Source of the DNA: Phlyctochytrium arcticum
Taxonomy: Eukaryota; Chytridiomycota; Chytridiomycetes; Chytridiales; Chytridiaceae
DNA length: 64,000 bases
Direction: 5' to 3'
NCBI GenBank assembly: GCA_025602905.1
Contig: JAHLKI010000002.1
Location: 1,488,001 to 1,552,000, forward strand
The position numbers and the translations under genes are program-made. The notes beneath the pieces were generated by a model. It was not told the DNA's origin. It did no database searches and worked only from the letters and a program-made list of their open reading frames with translations. Positions 21,665 through 32,988 of the stretch are shown here, piece by piece; within the stretch, counting starts at the first letter, position 1; each line of letters opens with the position of its first letter.

Positions 21665-24600
21665 CTACTGAAGCACCTCATTGTAGACGATATTGCGCAT
21701 GCGACCCTCCGGACCTTCTAGATTCAAAATCTTCAGAAAGCGGGATGCAGTTGTTTGTGAAACCCCCACATAGAATTGGCCGTGTGAGAAGACGGAAACC
21801 GGCAAGTACAATCCAACATGGGTCATGGTCTGACCTTGACTTTTGTTGATTGTCATTGCATATGCAACCTTGACCGGAAACTGTCGACGCTTGAGGATGA
21901 ATGAGAAGTCACCCTCGTTTGTGGACATTGCAATCCGAGGAAGGAATACCGAAGTCCCAATGTTCGCCCCCGTCAGGATAGTAGCCTCAATGACCCTCTG
22001 ACCCAACCGCTTGACAATAAGACGGGTTCCATTGCACAATCCAATAGAAAGATTCAAATTTCGCAGAAGAATGATGGGAACACCTTCCTTCAACAGCAAT
22101 TTGTGGTTTGCCAAGCCACTACTCTTGCAGTGTTCAAGTACTCGACAGGAAAACGTGCTGATGGTAGAACAGCCCCTTCTTGCTCTGCAACACCGGTGTC
22201 AACAGAATCGGCACTCAGATACTCATGTAACTCTCCTGGAAGAGACCCAAGCAACATGTCGTTGACCTGATCGACATCATCATTTTTAGAGGTAAGAATG
22301 GTTCGTTCTTTCAGATAGTGTGCGTCACCGACATGGTCTTGGTAACTTGGGTAAACATGATCGATGAGCCCCTTGAGATCCCGTTTATCTGCGGGCAAGC
22401 AAAGTTCGTCCGGGGTCTCCACCCATTCGCGCTCACCCCCCTCCTTTGCTGCAGTCTTTGGAAGTGTGTTGTTGCCAAGATCCAGAACCCACTTTGCAAA
22501 ATTGACAGCCTTAACGGTATTTTCCCTCAGCACCCTCATGTTGATGTGCAACCGCAGAATTGTCGCATTTTGCCAGAGTTCAGATCTTGGGAGGGAGGCG
22601 GCTACACTATCTTCTCGTCTTCCCTTGGTGATCACCGGCAGAATTTGTCGAAAGTCACCACCCAATGCGACTGTCTTTCCCCCAATTGGCCTGCTGCAGT
22701 CCATGATGTCCTGTAGCATACGAACAACGCACTCTAATGCATGCCAATGTTGCATCGGTGCTTCACCCCAAATGATGAGGTCTGCTCTCCTCATCAGCTC
22801 AGCTTCGGGACTCTGTTTCTTGATTCTTGAGGTGGAACCATCAGTGAGCTTGATTGGTATCCCGAACCTTGATTGCGCGGTTTGACCGCCGGGTAGCAGT
22901 AGAGCGGCAATCCAAGATGATGCAACTGCGAGTACAATCTTGCCTTGCCCACGTAGACGCGCCAGAAGTGTTGTCCAAACGAATGTTTTTCCGGTACCTC
23001 CGGGGCCATCCAGAAAGAACAGCTTGCCCTCTTGTGAATGGACTGAGGTGAGGATAGTTTCATATGCCCGCAGTTGGTCAGCGTTGAGCCTGGCCATATT
23101 GGTGTCCGCCTCTTCTGTAAGGGCAGTTTGATCATAGTTGAGCTGCTCTCGGATGTAGCGGTTTCCAACTGCAACAGTAGGGACAAATGTTGTTGCAGGC
23201 AAAGCGAAAAAGGCAAGGTCTTTGCCACGCACAATCAAAAGTTGCTCAATCTCGTACAATGCACGATTCCGAAGACCATCTTCAGAGAGAACCAAACTTG
23301 GATTGCTTGTTTCCTGGCGGGTGACATGTTCCAGATCATCGCTTAACACTTGCCAATGTGAGTTCCAGAGATCCTCGGGGTTGGTAACGTTACAGAAGAG
23401 CAGTAAATAGCAGAACAGGTCACGTAGTTTTTTCCCTGTCTGCCAAACCCCGGCCTAATCCAGAACATTGTGCCACTCATTGTCGTCTTCCAGTAACCCT
23501 CGCGCGAGGCAGGCCTGCTTGAAAGTGGCATGCTGCTCTCCCTGCACCATGCGGAGATCGTCAAAAGAAGTGGCCCCCTTGACCGTATGCAACAACACCC
23601 GCAAGTAGTACCGTTCTCCGGCGGAAGGAGGTGCATAGTAAAGTCGCCCAATAGCAAATCCCCGCTGCCGAAGTTTCCACCTCCGTTGCTTGGCTTTCCA
23701 GACAAACTTGGTGGGAAATTGACTGTAAGTGATTGTCGTTGCCACTGCTGCAGTCTCCACTTCTTGGTTGGCCAGAAAGTAGGCGTCCAACATGGAATCC
23801 TTTACAGGCCCGTCCAAAATAGTTCGAATGTCCTCGCCAGCAGGAAAGATTACTGGTTGGTCACCGGGAACGTATACTGGCAACCTTTCGACGGAAGGCT
23901 CTCTGTCCTGCATGGGAAAGCTGTACAGTCGCCAGCAAGCCTCAGATGCCGATACATAGCGACAATCAATATACTGCTTGATTTCATCAGTGGGCTCTTC
24001 AGTTGTAGGTTGGGCGGGATCTGAACCTCCCGCTCTTGAAATGACAGCAGTTGCCTTGTCATGCCCCTTATAGACATACTTGAAGAGATACTTGACGGCA
24101 CCAATATGGCTGACAACCTCGACATTGATGTGAGCATCGAAGCGGGTACTCAGGTAGAGGTTATGGGGAACTACCCATCTATTGTCGAGCGGCACGTTTT
24201 TGACCAAGACGCTCTCGCCATTGTCCCTACGCTGGTACTTTGGATTGCCCTGGTCCTCCACAGAAGTTGAAGCACGGAAGGGTTGCGGAAAACTTTTGCT
24301 GCACTTGCCATCCTCCATACAGGGTGCATTTGGGAAACCGTTCCCACACGGCCCATGCATCATGTGCTTGGTGACAGTGGCAAACGCAAGCGGATTTTTC
24401 AGCCTATCAGGAATTTCGGCACTGATCAGCCGGTCAATGTCTTCGACCCGGCGTAGCTTGGCATCCTCCGCTAACCAAATGAGCATATGAGCGTGGGGTA
24501 GCCCACGTTTTTGGAACTCAATCACCCCAAGGTGAGCGACGGATTTCCCAAAGATATGGTCCTTGTAAAGCTCGCTCTGCAGCTCCTTTTTGCGTAGGTT

Positions 24601-26246
24601 GAAAACGCGTGAAACCAAATCAGGACGATCTGCTGGTGTTTGGCCTGGTAATAGTGCCTGCATGATCTCCGGCCAATTGGGGTTACATGTGAAGGTAACA
24701 AAGAGATCCGGTTTGCCGAAATTCGCACAAATAGCCATTGCATCCTGATAGTTCTGCATCATATGGCGAGGACCTCCAGTAAATGATGAGGGAAGAACCA
24801 CTCTCCGGCCAATACTGTTGCTGTCGTAGTCCCCACCCATGACGGCGTCCTGCAGACCTTTGTAGACATCCGCTCGCAGCTTGTCTTGGTTTCGCTTCAG
24901 ATATTGACCCGGTTTTGTTCCAGAGATGCATAGCTATCCACAATGAATTGCTGAAGTAGCCGGCCTCCGCGCATAAGTGCGACACCGTCAGATAGTCGTA
25001 CTTGCAAGCGATACGCCGGAAACTCTCGCATGGAAACATATTGCCGCTTGGTGGACTCCTCGGCTGGTGCGTCCTCGTTGACTTCGTTGTCTTCACCGCC
25101 AGATTCGGTTGGAGCAGGTGCAGAAGCGGCACGATCGCGGGTCTTGATCTTTGGATGCCATCCATCCTCACCCCGCGGAAACAGCAGGGGATATCCGAGA
25201 GGATAATAGCCGACAAAGGTTTCGTAGATTCGCTTGAGACCTCCACCATCTCGGTGTTGAAGGATAATGTCACGGTGATGAGCATCTTGAGAGCCATCAC
25301 CGACCATCAGTGCGGGAACCTCGTCTGCAGTTGGCAGATTGTAACGGCGTCCGTCCTTCGCGCGGTCAGCTAAGAGCCGCATTCGGAGATTGATTGGTGG
25401 ATCATCAGAATCTTGGAGTCTCTCATGCGCCATTCTGAATGTGCGTGCGTACGGGTTCTCCTGCATGGGCATGTCTTGTAACTCACGACAAAGCTGCGTC
25501 TGGGACTCAGAGATCACATCCGGGCGGTTGGCTGCACCAATCTGTGTATCGCAGACGTAGAACTGAGCAAACATTGGTGTTCCTCCTGCCTCAGGGAGCA
25601 AAGAACCAATGCGATGCCTGACTTCGCCTTGGATACGGTAGACTGGCGGCCCACCACCACGATTGGTTACTCTTCTGTCCACTTTTGCACCCATTGAAGT
25701 AAAGCTCAGTGCAGTGTTGTACTGCCGCACTTCCTCCCGAAACTTTTTTGCTCGCGGCTCTTGCGGGTCATCTGGGTTAAAAAGTTGGGCAAGCGAAGGG
25801 GGGGTAGTGGGAAGGTTGGGCAGATGGACTTTGCCCTTTGCACAGCAGATGCCGTACAGATTAAGACCATTGGCGCGTCCAGTAGATTCCTTGTCACATA
25901 CATGCGCATCACACATTGGGCACACCTGGTCTTGATGGCCAACATTGAGTGTGGTTGGGGAGCCAATATCGAAATCTTGAAAGGGGCGTAGTCCCAAAGG
26001 AAGCAACGGAGCAGGTCGGGCTCGTTGCCGTGGTGGAGGGATGATGCGGCGTGGTTGAGCGATGGCGCGCTGGCGTAGTGCTTGAAGCGCGCTGCCATGT
26101 TGGGCAATGAGCTCGCTGGCACGGCGGTCGGTAGCAAAACCTTGCTGTTGCTGCTGGACCTGAGCATCAATAGCAGCGGCGGCATTGCCGTGTTGTGCTA
26201 TAAGCGCACGCGCATGTTCTTCAATGGCTCCCATGATCGAAGACAT
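21665..26246 (-). pseudogene. Helitron Rep-helicase (RepHel), broken
   Basis: The likely start is at 26246 (MSSIMGAIEEHA). The N-terminal zinc-finger region has the CPMC...CC.KGKV pattern. Next is the Helitron-like Rep domain with GRRVVLPSSFTGGPRHM, the HUH nickase motif (RGLPHAHMLIWL) and the tyrosine motif (YLFKYVYKGHD). A PIF1-type helicase follows: Walker A (FFLDGPGGTGKTF), motif III (VALGGDFRQILPV) and C-terminal motifs (TINKSQGQTMTHVG, HGQFYVGVS). Three lesions break it: a one-base loss near 24888-24897, an in-frame TAG at 23455-23457, and a one-base loss near 22115-22125. Walker B reads IIWGEAPM instead of the usual DEAPM. The lesions are few, so the element was active fairly recently. 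Confidence 0.88.
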
Positions 26247-26526
26247 AGTGAAGGTCACGCGACTTGATCTAAGATGCAGAACTGTCAGCAATTGCAAACG
26301 GCGGTAGTAACCTGGACACTTTCGTAGCAAAGTAGTAGTGTTGGTGTGGGTCACAGTAGTTGTAGTAGTGTCCACAGTAAGATATTTATTTATATGGTGT
26401 CTTGGTGAGAATGAAAAGAGAGAACTCAAAAGATGACTCGGCCTACGGCCTCGACGGGAGCAACGGGTGTCCGAACTGGTCACGTGGGGCACGTGGTTCG
26501 GACGGATTCTTTTTTAATGTATAGAA

Positions 26527-27070
26527 CGAGGATATGCCAGGTATGGGGCTAAGCCCAATACAGAGACGAATGTACTGTAAACCAAACACAGAAGAAGTCT
26601 GCAAAAAAATGGCAGAGCTTCCATATACAGAATGCCCCTGGTCATTCTCACCACCAATTCCATTGAGCGCTCCTCTAAAACCATGGCTGTGTGCAAACCC
26701 CCCTCCCATCTTGGGTTGGCTTTGGAAATCAAGGCTGTGTGCAATACCCGCCCAGTCAATGCCATTCCACCATTGATACTCATTCCCTCCATCACTCACA
26801 AACGGCCATGCCAAGATGCCATCTATTTTCCCACGCTCAGGCCATGCCAAGATGTAATCTGGCTTTCGGACTCGGCCTACGTCCTCAAGAATTGGCCCAG
26901 AGATTTCAACTCAAGGCCCTCCATCACTTACCAACTGCCATGCCAAGATGCAATGTGAATTTCCACGCTCATGTGTAGCAAATTGGGCCCAAACTTCCCC
27001 AAAGATTTTGGAGTCCGAACAGGTCACGTGGGGCACGTGGTTCGGACGGATTCTATTTTAATGTATAGAA
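26527..27070 (-). mobile_element. Non-autonomous Helitron, element B
   Basis: A 0.54-kb element sharing both ends with element A. The left 110 bp (26527 onward) matches 21092-21240 (CGAGGATATGCCAGGTATGG and onward). The right end holds the palindrome GTCCGAAC/GTTCGGAC (27013-27020 and 27040-27047) with two CACGTG cores and then TCTATACATT on the minus strand. It abuts element A with no extra base. The interior has repeated 'CCATGCCAAGATG' phrases (around 26805, 26846 and 26938) and no coding capacity. On the minus strand the 5' flank is A and the A-element 3' flank is T, consistent with insertion into AT. Confidence 0.82.
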
Positions 27071-27116
27071 TAGAATAGCGTGTGAACTACTTTGCGCGAA
27101 CGAGAATGTGTGGTGC

Positions 27117-27136
27117 CATCCATCCATCCATCCATC
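27117..27136. repeat. CCAT microsatellite
   Basis: Five CCAT units in a row just outside the right Helitron boundary, a simple short tandem repeat with no evident function. Confidence 0.7.
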
Positions 27137-27331
27137 AAGAGGATTATCACGTTAGCTCTGCTCTGTCATTTGTTTTCTATTTCCTGAGGGAGTGCCTCAT
27201 TTTTTTCCATTGGCGGATAGCATTTACAACAATTATGTGCGCAGGTCCTCTTTGAGACTGCTTCTCCCACGGTGTCTCTCTTAAAAACTATTCATTGACA
27301 CGCCTACGATAATTGAGAATGTGGGAGAAAA

Positions 27332-27600
27332 ACCACTATACCAGAATTGTCCAAACAATCTGTTTCTGACCACCTGAGGCGCTGGTAGCATATGTGTATG
27401 TCCCCGGCGCTCGAAATACGCGTATTTCCCACGGAGTCTACCCAGGAGAGAGCAAAAAATCATTCACTGGAAGCCCACAGTCATTCGAAAATTATCAAGG
27501 AAAGAAATCACTATACCTAAATCATCCAACGAATCCGTTTCTGGCCACCTCAGGCGTTGGTAGCGTATGTGTATATACGTCCCTGGCCGTCGAAATGCAT
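27332..27600. repeat. Pair of diverged direct repeats, about 90 bp each
   Basis: 27332-27420 and 27509-27600 align in the same orientation. Shared phrases are CACTATACC, 'TCCAA(A)C(A)AATC(T)GTTTCTG(A/G)CCACCT', 'AGGCG(C/T)TGGTAGC(A/G)TATGTGTAT' and 'TCGAAAT(A/G)C'. They lie in the intergenic space upstream of the intact esterase and encode nothing recognisable. Confidence 0.65.
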
Positions 27601-27994
27601 GTCAAAACCGTGGTGAACATTTTGGCCATTTTTTATTCCGGATTGGGATGCTAAAGACCTTCATTGGGATTGTTCAAGACCCAAAACGGATTAGATGCTA
27701 TGACGCGGTGGGTGCTTTCCTGGCCCAGCTGGGCCATCGGCGTTGTTCAAATCTGCATAGTCGGAAAACACCGGAAGTCGGAAAGTATCGGAAGGCCGCT
27801 CTGGCATTAGATCGATAGAAACGTCAACAACGTGAAACTCCCCAACTCCCAATCACCAGAAGATCACCCTCTCCCAAGCCGAGGATATCCCCTTTCGATA
27901 GAGGGATTAACTAACCGCTATCTCCTTTGCATTGAGCGTCTTACGAACCGGCGCGTGCGCAAACAGAGACGTTTATGGGGATTGGACGAACATG

Positions 27995-29822
27995 ATGGGC
28001 ACGGACCTGTCTATCGCGCGAAGGAAGAAGGCTTTGGTAGGTACAATTTTGGCAGCATTATCAGTTCATGTCAATAGTCTGACTCGAATCTAATTCGCAT
28101 AAAAAGGTGGTGGTATCGATCAATGGGAATAATGGGCAAGTTTCCGATTTCAAGAATTTTGAAGAGTCGCTTTTCAGACAGTTTAAAGATGCCTGTGATC
28201 CAACACATCGTCTAAGGGCAGAAGATTACCCTGTTACTGGTAATACAAAGACACGGACGACTGAACGGACAAGGACAAATGTCAAGACGATTGGACAAGT
28301 GCTGCATACACCGGCAGCGTCACTTTTCTCGTTGCGATCTAGTACGAGTCAGATACTGAATACATCAGATGGGATCCAGCGGATGGCCGAGCGGGCGGCC
28401 GTCGAGGTTGTCAAATGGATTCAGGATGAAGTCTTTAATGCCTTAGGCCACGACAACGAAAAGCCCTGGGACGTCTATTTTTCCGTAGTTGGACACAGCT
28501 TGGGCGGGTTGATTGCGCGGTACCTCATCTACCTGCTCTTCCACCCGTCGGCTCCCACGGCAACGTCACTGATACCACTAAGAGAGAAACATGCGACGCT
28601 TATGACGCTGCATCCCCTTACGTATATGAGTGTGGGCACGCCCCATGTGGGCTCACGGCGAAGTGCCAAGCCGGGGTCATGGACCGCCCCGGTTTTCCAG
28701 GGTGTGGTAGATTTGTATTTGAAGAACTTGGGAGGGCAAACTGGGCGTGAGCTATTTCTGAATGATTCGTCGACTCCTACGAGTTCTTCAGCATCCCTTG
28801 AGTCATCGTCATCACGAAAAGACGAGGATACCCCACTTTTGATGCGAATGGCAGACCCCTCCTCCCCATTCATCGAAACCCTCCGGACCTTCAAACCCAT
28901 TCTGATTGCGTCAGTAAGAGACGATTTGCCTGTAGGCTACTGCTCGGCCGCCGTTGCAAGTATCAACCCGCATGTCAATCAAGTCACGGCGGGTGCAGGG
29001 GAAGTGGGAGATTTGTTGAACAATGACAATCCGTCCAATGACGGTCGGGCCCGGTTGCGGATTTTGAGTGCGTCCGGGTTTTTTGTGGAGGATGATGCGA
29101 AGGCGGATGCAGCTATTAATCCGGAACTGTGCCGTCCCATCCCGCCACCACCTTCGTCGACGTCGGACTCTAAAGACGAAAAAGCGTTTTGGCTCCAACA
29201 CTTTTTTCATGCGGCTACTGAAGTCGGGATTTCGGCGGGTACCTCCACCCAAGAGATTGTATGGCCAAGGGGAACCCTGCATCATCTGGGAGAGGCGTTT
29301 CATAGTGTAGCTGGTAGTCCCTCGAATGGGAACAACCTTCCTGATCCCAACTCTCCCGGCGCAAACGGCATCGACAAAAATGATATACCCCTTCCCACCA
29401 AAATGCATTTTATCCCCGATGCGAATCACGATAATCTCCTTCCCACCCAACTCCTGACCACGCTGCAACATACTCTAGGAACACTCCCCACCTCCAAAAC
29501 TCCCACTGTGCGACGCCTCAACATCGACTTTGTATTGGCCAGTCGTCTTGCCCGGACAACCGTGCACGCTCTCTCGGTCGGAAAAGTTGAGGGCGAGGGA
29601 TTACTTCGTGGTGTAGCGGCGACCAGAGGGGCCTGGGGTCGATTGATATCTGATGTGTTTAATGCTAGAGAGAAGAGTACCCCTAAGGATGAAGAGGATT
29701 TGGTAAAGGATATGAAGTCTGGGACTCTACTAGCCTGTGGACTCCAGGCTGGATGGATGCTTGCCCGCATTGTGATGACAGATTTCATGTGGCAGTTGGA
29801 GAACGAGAGCATAGATTCGTAG
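27995..29822 (+). CDS. DUF676-like serine esterase/lipase, intact paralogue
   Basis: Two exons: 27995-28036 (MGTDLSIARRKKAL) and 28107-29822, with a 70-nt GT-AG intron, about 585 aa. An ATG at 27992 would add one Met. It resembles ROG1/DUF676 alpha/beta-hydrolases. The chain starts with a strand VVVSINGNNG where relatives have a VHG oxyanion strand, then the nucleophile elbow VVGHSLGGLIARYL (about residue 142), a candidate acid in RDDLPVGYCSAAV and a candidate His in HFIPDANHDNLLP. Substrate and location are unknown; these families act on glycerolipids. The left paralogue at 18646-20474 is in the same orientation and broken, with the Helitrons between them. Similarity stops at the gene ends. 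Confidence 0.8.
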
Positions 29823-29991
29823 ACATTTTGACGTGTTTCCTTATATTTTAGAGTCATACTTAGATAGATTTATACGAGGACTTCCAAAAAGCCATGTAGG
29901 CCCCCTATAATATGCTATAACGTGTGTAGGTGTGGGTTCCAAATCAAAAAAAAATTGTAAATTACAAATAAATAAATGTGCCAGAGGGGTA

Positions 29992-31827
29992 TCACCACGC
30001 CGGTCCAGTCCGCTTTCTCACCACGGGTAATATGGGTCCGTTATCGCCTCCGCTGCCGACAACCCGTCCCAAGACACCGCTCAACCCGCCGCCACTCCGT
30101 CGTGGAGCCGGCGCACTTCGCCCCCCAAACTCCCGAAAGGACATGGCCTGCATGGCAATCCGTTCTTCATTCTTGTCCACCTCCCGTTTGGCATCCTGAT
30201 ATATCCACAATCCCAAAAACGTAAGTCCAATCCCAAAGGCCTGGCGCCGGTCTACGGGCTGTGCGAACCACACAATAGCAGCAGAAATTACAAAGATACG
30301 CTTGACGAGTGAGGCGATCGAATAGGTTACTGGTGAGACTAAAGATAGGATATGGAATGCCAGGACATTTTGAAGGAAATGGGTGGTGCCGTTTAGGAGA
30401 AAGAGGAGGGGGAGGCGTGGGTGGAGGGTTAGGACGGGTATGCTGGATTTTGGAGATTTGCCGAATAGGGCCCGACCGTCCGAGTATAACCATAAAGGCA
30501 CCATGAGGCAGAATGCCAGTCCGGCCGAATAAAACAACACTGTCGTCTTGTCCAGTTTTTTCTCACCGCCTCCATTACGCGGCGGCGGGGGTGGCACGTT
30601 ATCATGGTTGCTATGAGGATGATGTCCAACATCCTGAGCAGCAGCCGCAGCAGCCCCCACTCCATTCTCGTTGAAAATCTTTTTCGAGACAATGTTTTGC
30701 ACGACAAAAATGAGGGTGGAGACTAGGGCACACAGAAAGCCGACAAAGTTGAAACTGAGTCCCGACATGCATACGAGCATGACGCCTAGAGTCAAGGGGA
30801 GTAAGGAGAGGTAGACTTTTGGGCCGTATTTGATTTTGAAGAGGGTTCGGTATAGGAGGACTGTGAATAGTGGTGATAAAGCCTATATTGGGACGTCAGT
30901 ATTGAATTGTGGAAATGAGGGGTGTAATTTACTGACCTTGATTGTATGAGCAAAACTGACGGGGACCCTCGAAATGGCCATGCTCGAAAAGACATGCCCC
31001 GCAATCTGGAACCCCGCCAATGGGATAACACTCCCAATCACTTTCCTACTGGGCCGTTGAATCTTTCCCACGAGTTTAGCCCGACTAGCGAGTAAACACA
31101 ACCCCGAGACAAACGCAAACTGGATGAATGTCAATGTGACGGGATAGGGAAAGTAGTTGAGGATTTGTTTGCCCGAGTTGTTGGTGAGGGCCGAGGAGGC
31201 ATACCACATGGCACAGAACCCGCAGAATTGGAGGGTGGTCTGGCTGATTTTAGCTTGAGGGAACAATGATTGCTTTGCGCGAGTCCATGCTGATGATGAT
31301 GTGGATGGGTGGTGTTTGCTTGGAGACGATTGCTGGGATCGCAACGCTTCTGCTGCCTGACTTGAATCGGCCGGGAAGCTCGTACTGTACGTAATGTTGA
31401 TATTGACATTGCGGGGACTAGCCGGTGAGGGTTTGAGCAGCGGGGACGGCGGATACGGCGACGGGCTATGCCGTCCATCTATTCCAGTCTTGCTTTCTGG
31501 ATGATGCCGGTATGGCAGAGACTTGACCGGTAAAACTGAACTTTTACCGACCGGGGACGGAGATGGAACTGAGCGAGTGACGGGTAATGGTGATGGGTGT
31601 CCTTCTTTGTACTCTCCCGATGGATCTGTACTGTATGGCGTGGATGGGATTTTGACTGTCGGAGTGCGGGGGGCATAATTTATATTCGGCATGATCGGGT
31701 CCAGCGTATTCCCATGCAACTCGGACGATGCGCGAGGATGCTTGAGAGACAGATCTTGTCTATGAGGTGCCTGTCGGTCTTGGCCCAGTATGAATGTCTC
31801 CAAGTGAACAGTGTTTCCAGCCAGCAT
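29992..31827 (-). CDS. TPT/nucleotide-sugar-type transporter (SLY41-like)
   Basis: Two exons, 31827-30937 and 30882-29992, with a 54-nt intron splitting HTIK and ALSPLF, giving 593 aa. The first 190 or so residues are Pro/Ser-rich and disordered. About ten membrane segments of the triose-phosphate-translocator/EamA type follow, starting at LQFCGFCAMWYASSALTNNSGKQIL and including the diagnostic VPVSFAHTIKALSPLFTVLL and the later FLQNVLAFHILSLVSPVTYSIASLVKRIFVI. A His/Asn-rich insertion sits in the middle (QDVGHHPHSNHDN). It is likely a Golgi or ER membrane carrier related to yeast Sly41. The substrate cannot be read from the sequence. An inner start at 31692 (MPNINYAP) is possible. Confidence 0.88.
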
Positions 31828-32988
31828 TTACGACCAGAATTGCCTTCTGGCTTTTACCGCCAAGGGTCCGAACGAAAAAGGACTACTGCACAGCGGTACC
31901 CCGCTCCGGCCGGTTGATTCCGATACCGTCTCTTTGCGGTATTCACAAGTTTTTGACAACCAACGGTGGGCGTATTATCGTTTTTTGACGAAGGTCCTCA
32001 GCGCGCAATTGGAAAGATCAGTTCAGACGTTGATCAAAGTTTTTGCCGACGATAAAATGGTACGCAGCATGCTCTTTTCAACAGTAATAGCAGGCCCGGG
32101 GTATGAAGGCGGAGAAATGCAGGCTCAAATTTTGTTGGAATTTCGCCAGCCGCTCGCAATCTCCGCAAACGTTGGTTTCTGCTGCGGCCGCCTACGCCCA
32201 AGCCCCGCGGCTCTGCGGCGGCCGGTTTTTGTGAGGCATTTCGCACGATGAACTTTTAATTTTGACGTTTTTATGTTCTTTTGCTGTTCGACGAGCTTCA
32301 TCTGTTTTTACCACGGACCTATCTCATTCCTGTACCAGCAGTTTCCGTCTACTAGAGATCCAGGAGGATCCGGTATATTATCGACATCCAACAGGTTGTG
32401 CTTGATCAATTGGGATAGCGGTATGGTCCCTGAATGTCTATGATAGGTTCGGGCACGACAGACGATAGGCCCTTGGACTCATTTTGAGGCATCTGGCTCT
32501 ACCCCCGCAGTATAAGGTATATGATGCATCGACGCCCAAAAGGTCTTCTTCTCCCGACCCCCTACCGACCCTGTGCAGCACCCAAATTCCGTTTGTAGTC
32601 TTGCGCATTGATCGTCTAGTAAAGACAAAGCCCTATAGGAAGTCCTTAGAAAGCCTGCTCAGTCTCTGCCCAGTGTCCTGTTGGAGCCCGGAAAGAGTAT
32701 CCTGCGACGCATCCCAGGTCCAGTGCCTCTTGGGATTTATAGGGACGGCCCCGTTTTGCCCAGGATCTGGTCGAGAGGGTATTTTACCGCGAACGTCTAC
32801 TTAGAGGTCCGCCTTGTTTGCAACATGAGCCCTCAGAGATGCTTTCCGCATGAAAAAGTCCCAAACAAACCAAAAGATTTATGCAAAATGGCAGATTGAT
32901 AGATGATGTACAAAAGTGCTTGGAACCAATAAGATATGTATGAAAAGATGTGAATGCTTCAAAATAAAAATAAAATATGCAACCAGCT
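31828..32988. other. Intergenic region, no supported gene
   Basis: About 1.16 kb between the start of the TPT transporter gene and the stop of CLU1. Plus-strand ORFs of 100-146 codons occur (31811-32251, 32484-32804) but lack family features and good starts. The part next to 31828 should contain the transporter promoter. Confidence 0.45.

Larger units (their letters stand above)
21092..26526 (-). mobile_element. RepHel Helitron, element A
   Basis: A 5.4-kb rolling-circle transposon on the minus strand. The 5' end at 26526/26525 reads (T)TCTATACATTAAAA, with a subterminal palindrome GTCCGAAC...GTTCGGAC (26469-26476 and 26496-26503) that encloses two CACGTG hexamers. The 3' end at 21092 reads CATATCCTCG, preceded by a small GC-rich hairpin (21110-21121) and followed by T. 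The right-hand neighbour (element B) carries the same two ends, which fixes the boundaries. The canonical CTRR 3' end is not present; the end is CTCG. The cargo is a broken RepHel gene plus a short tandem repeat. No captured host gene is seen. Confidence 0.85.

Noticed and set aside
18646..29822. One large segmental duplication including the flanks of both esterase copies
   Set aside because: Similarity stops near the ends of the gene on both sides; only the gene itself, including its intron position, is shared.
31811..32251. 146-codon plus-strand ORF upstream of the transporter gene
   Set aside because: No family features, and it overlaps the 5' end of the transporter coding region on the other strand.
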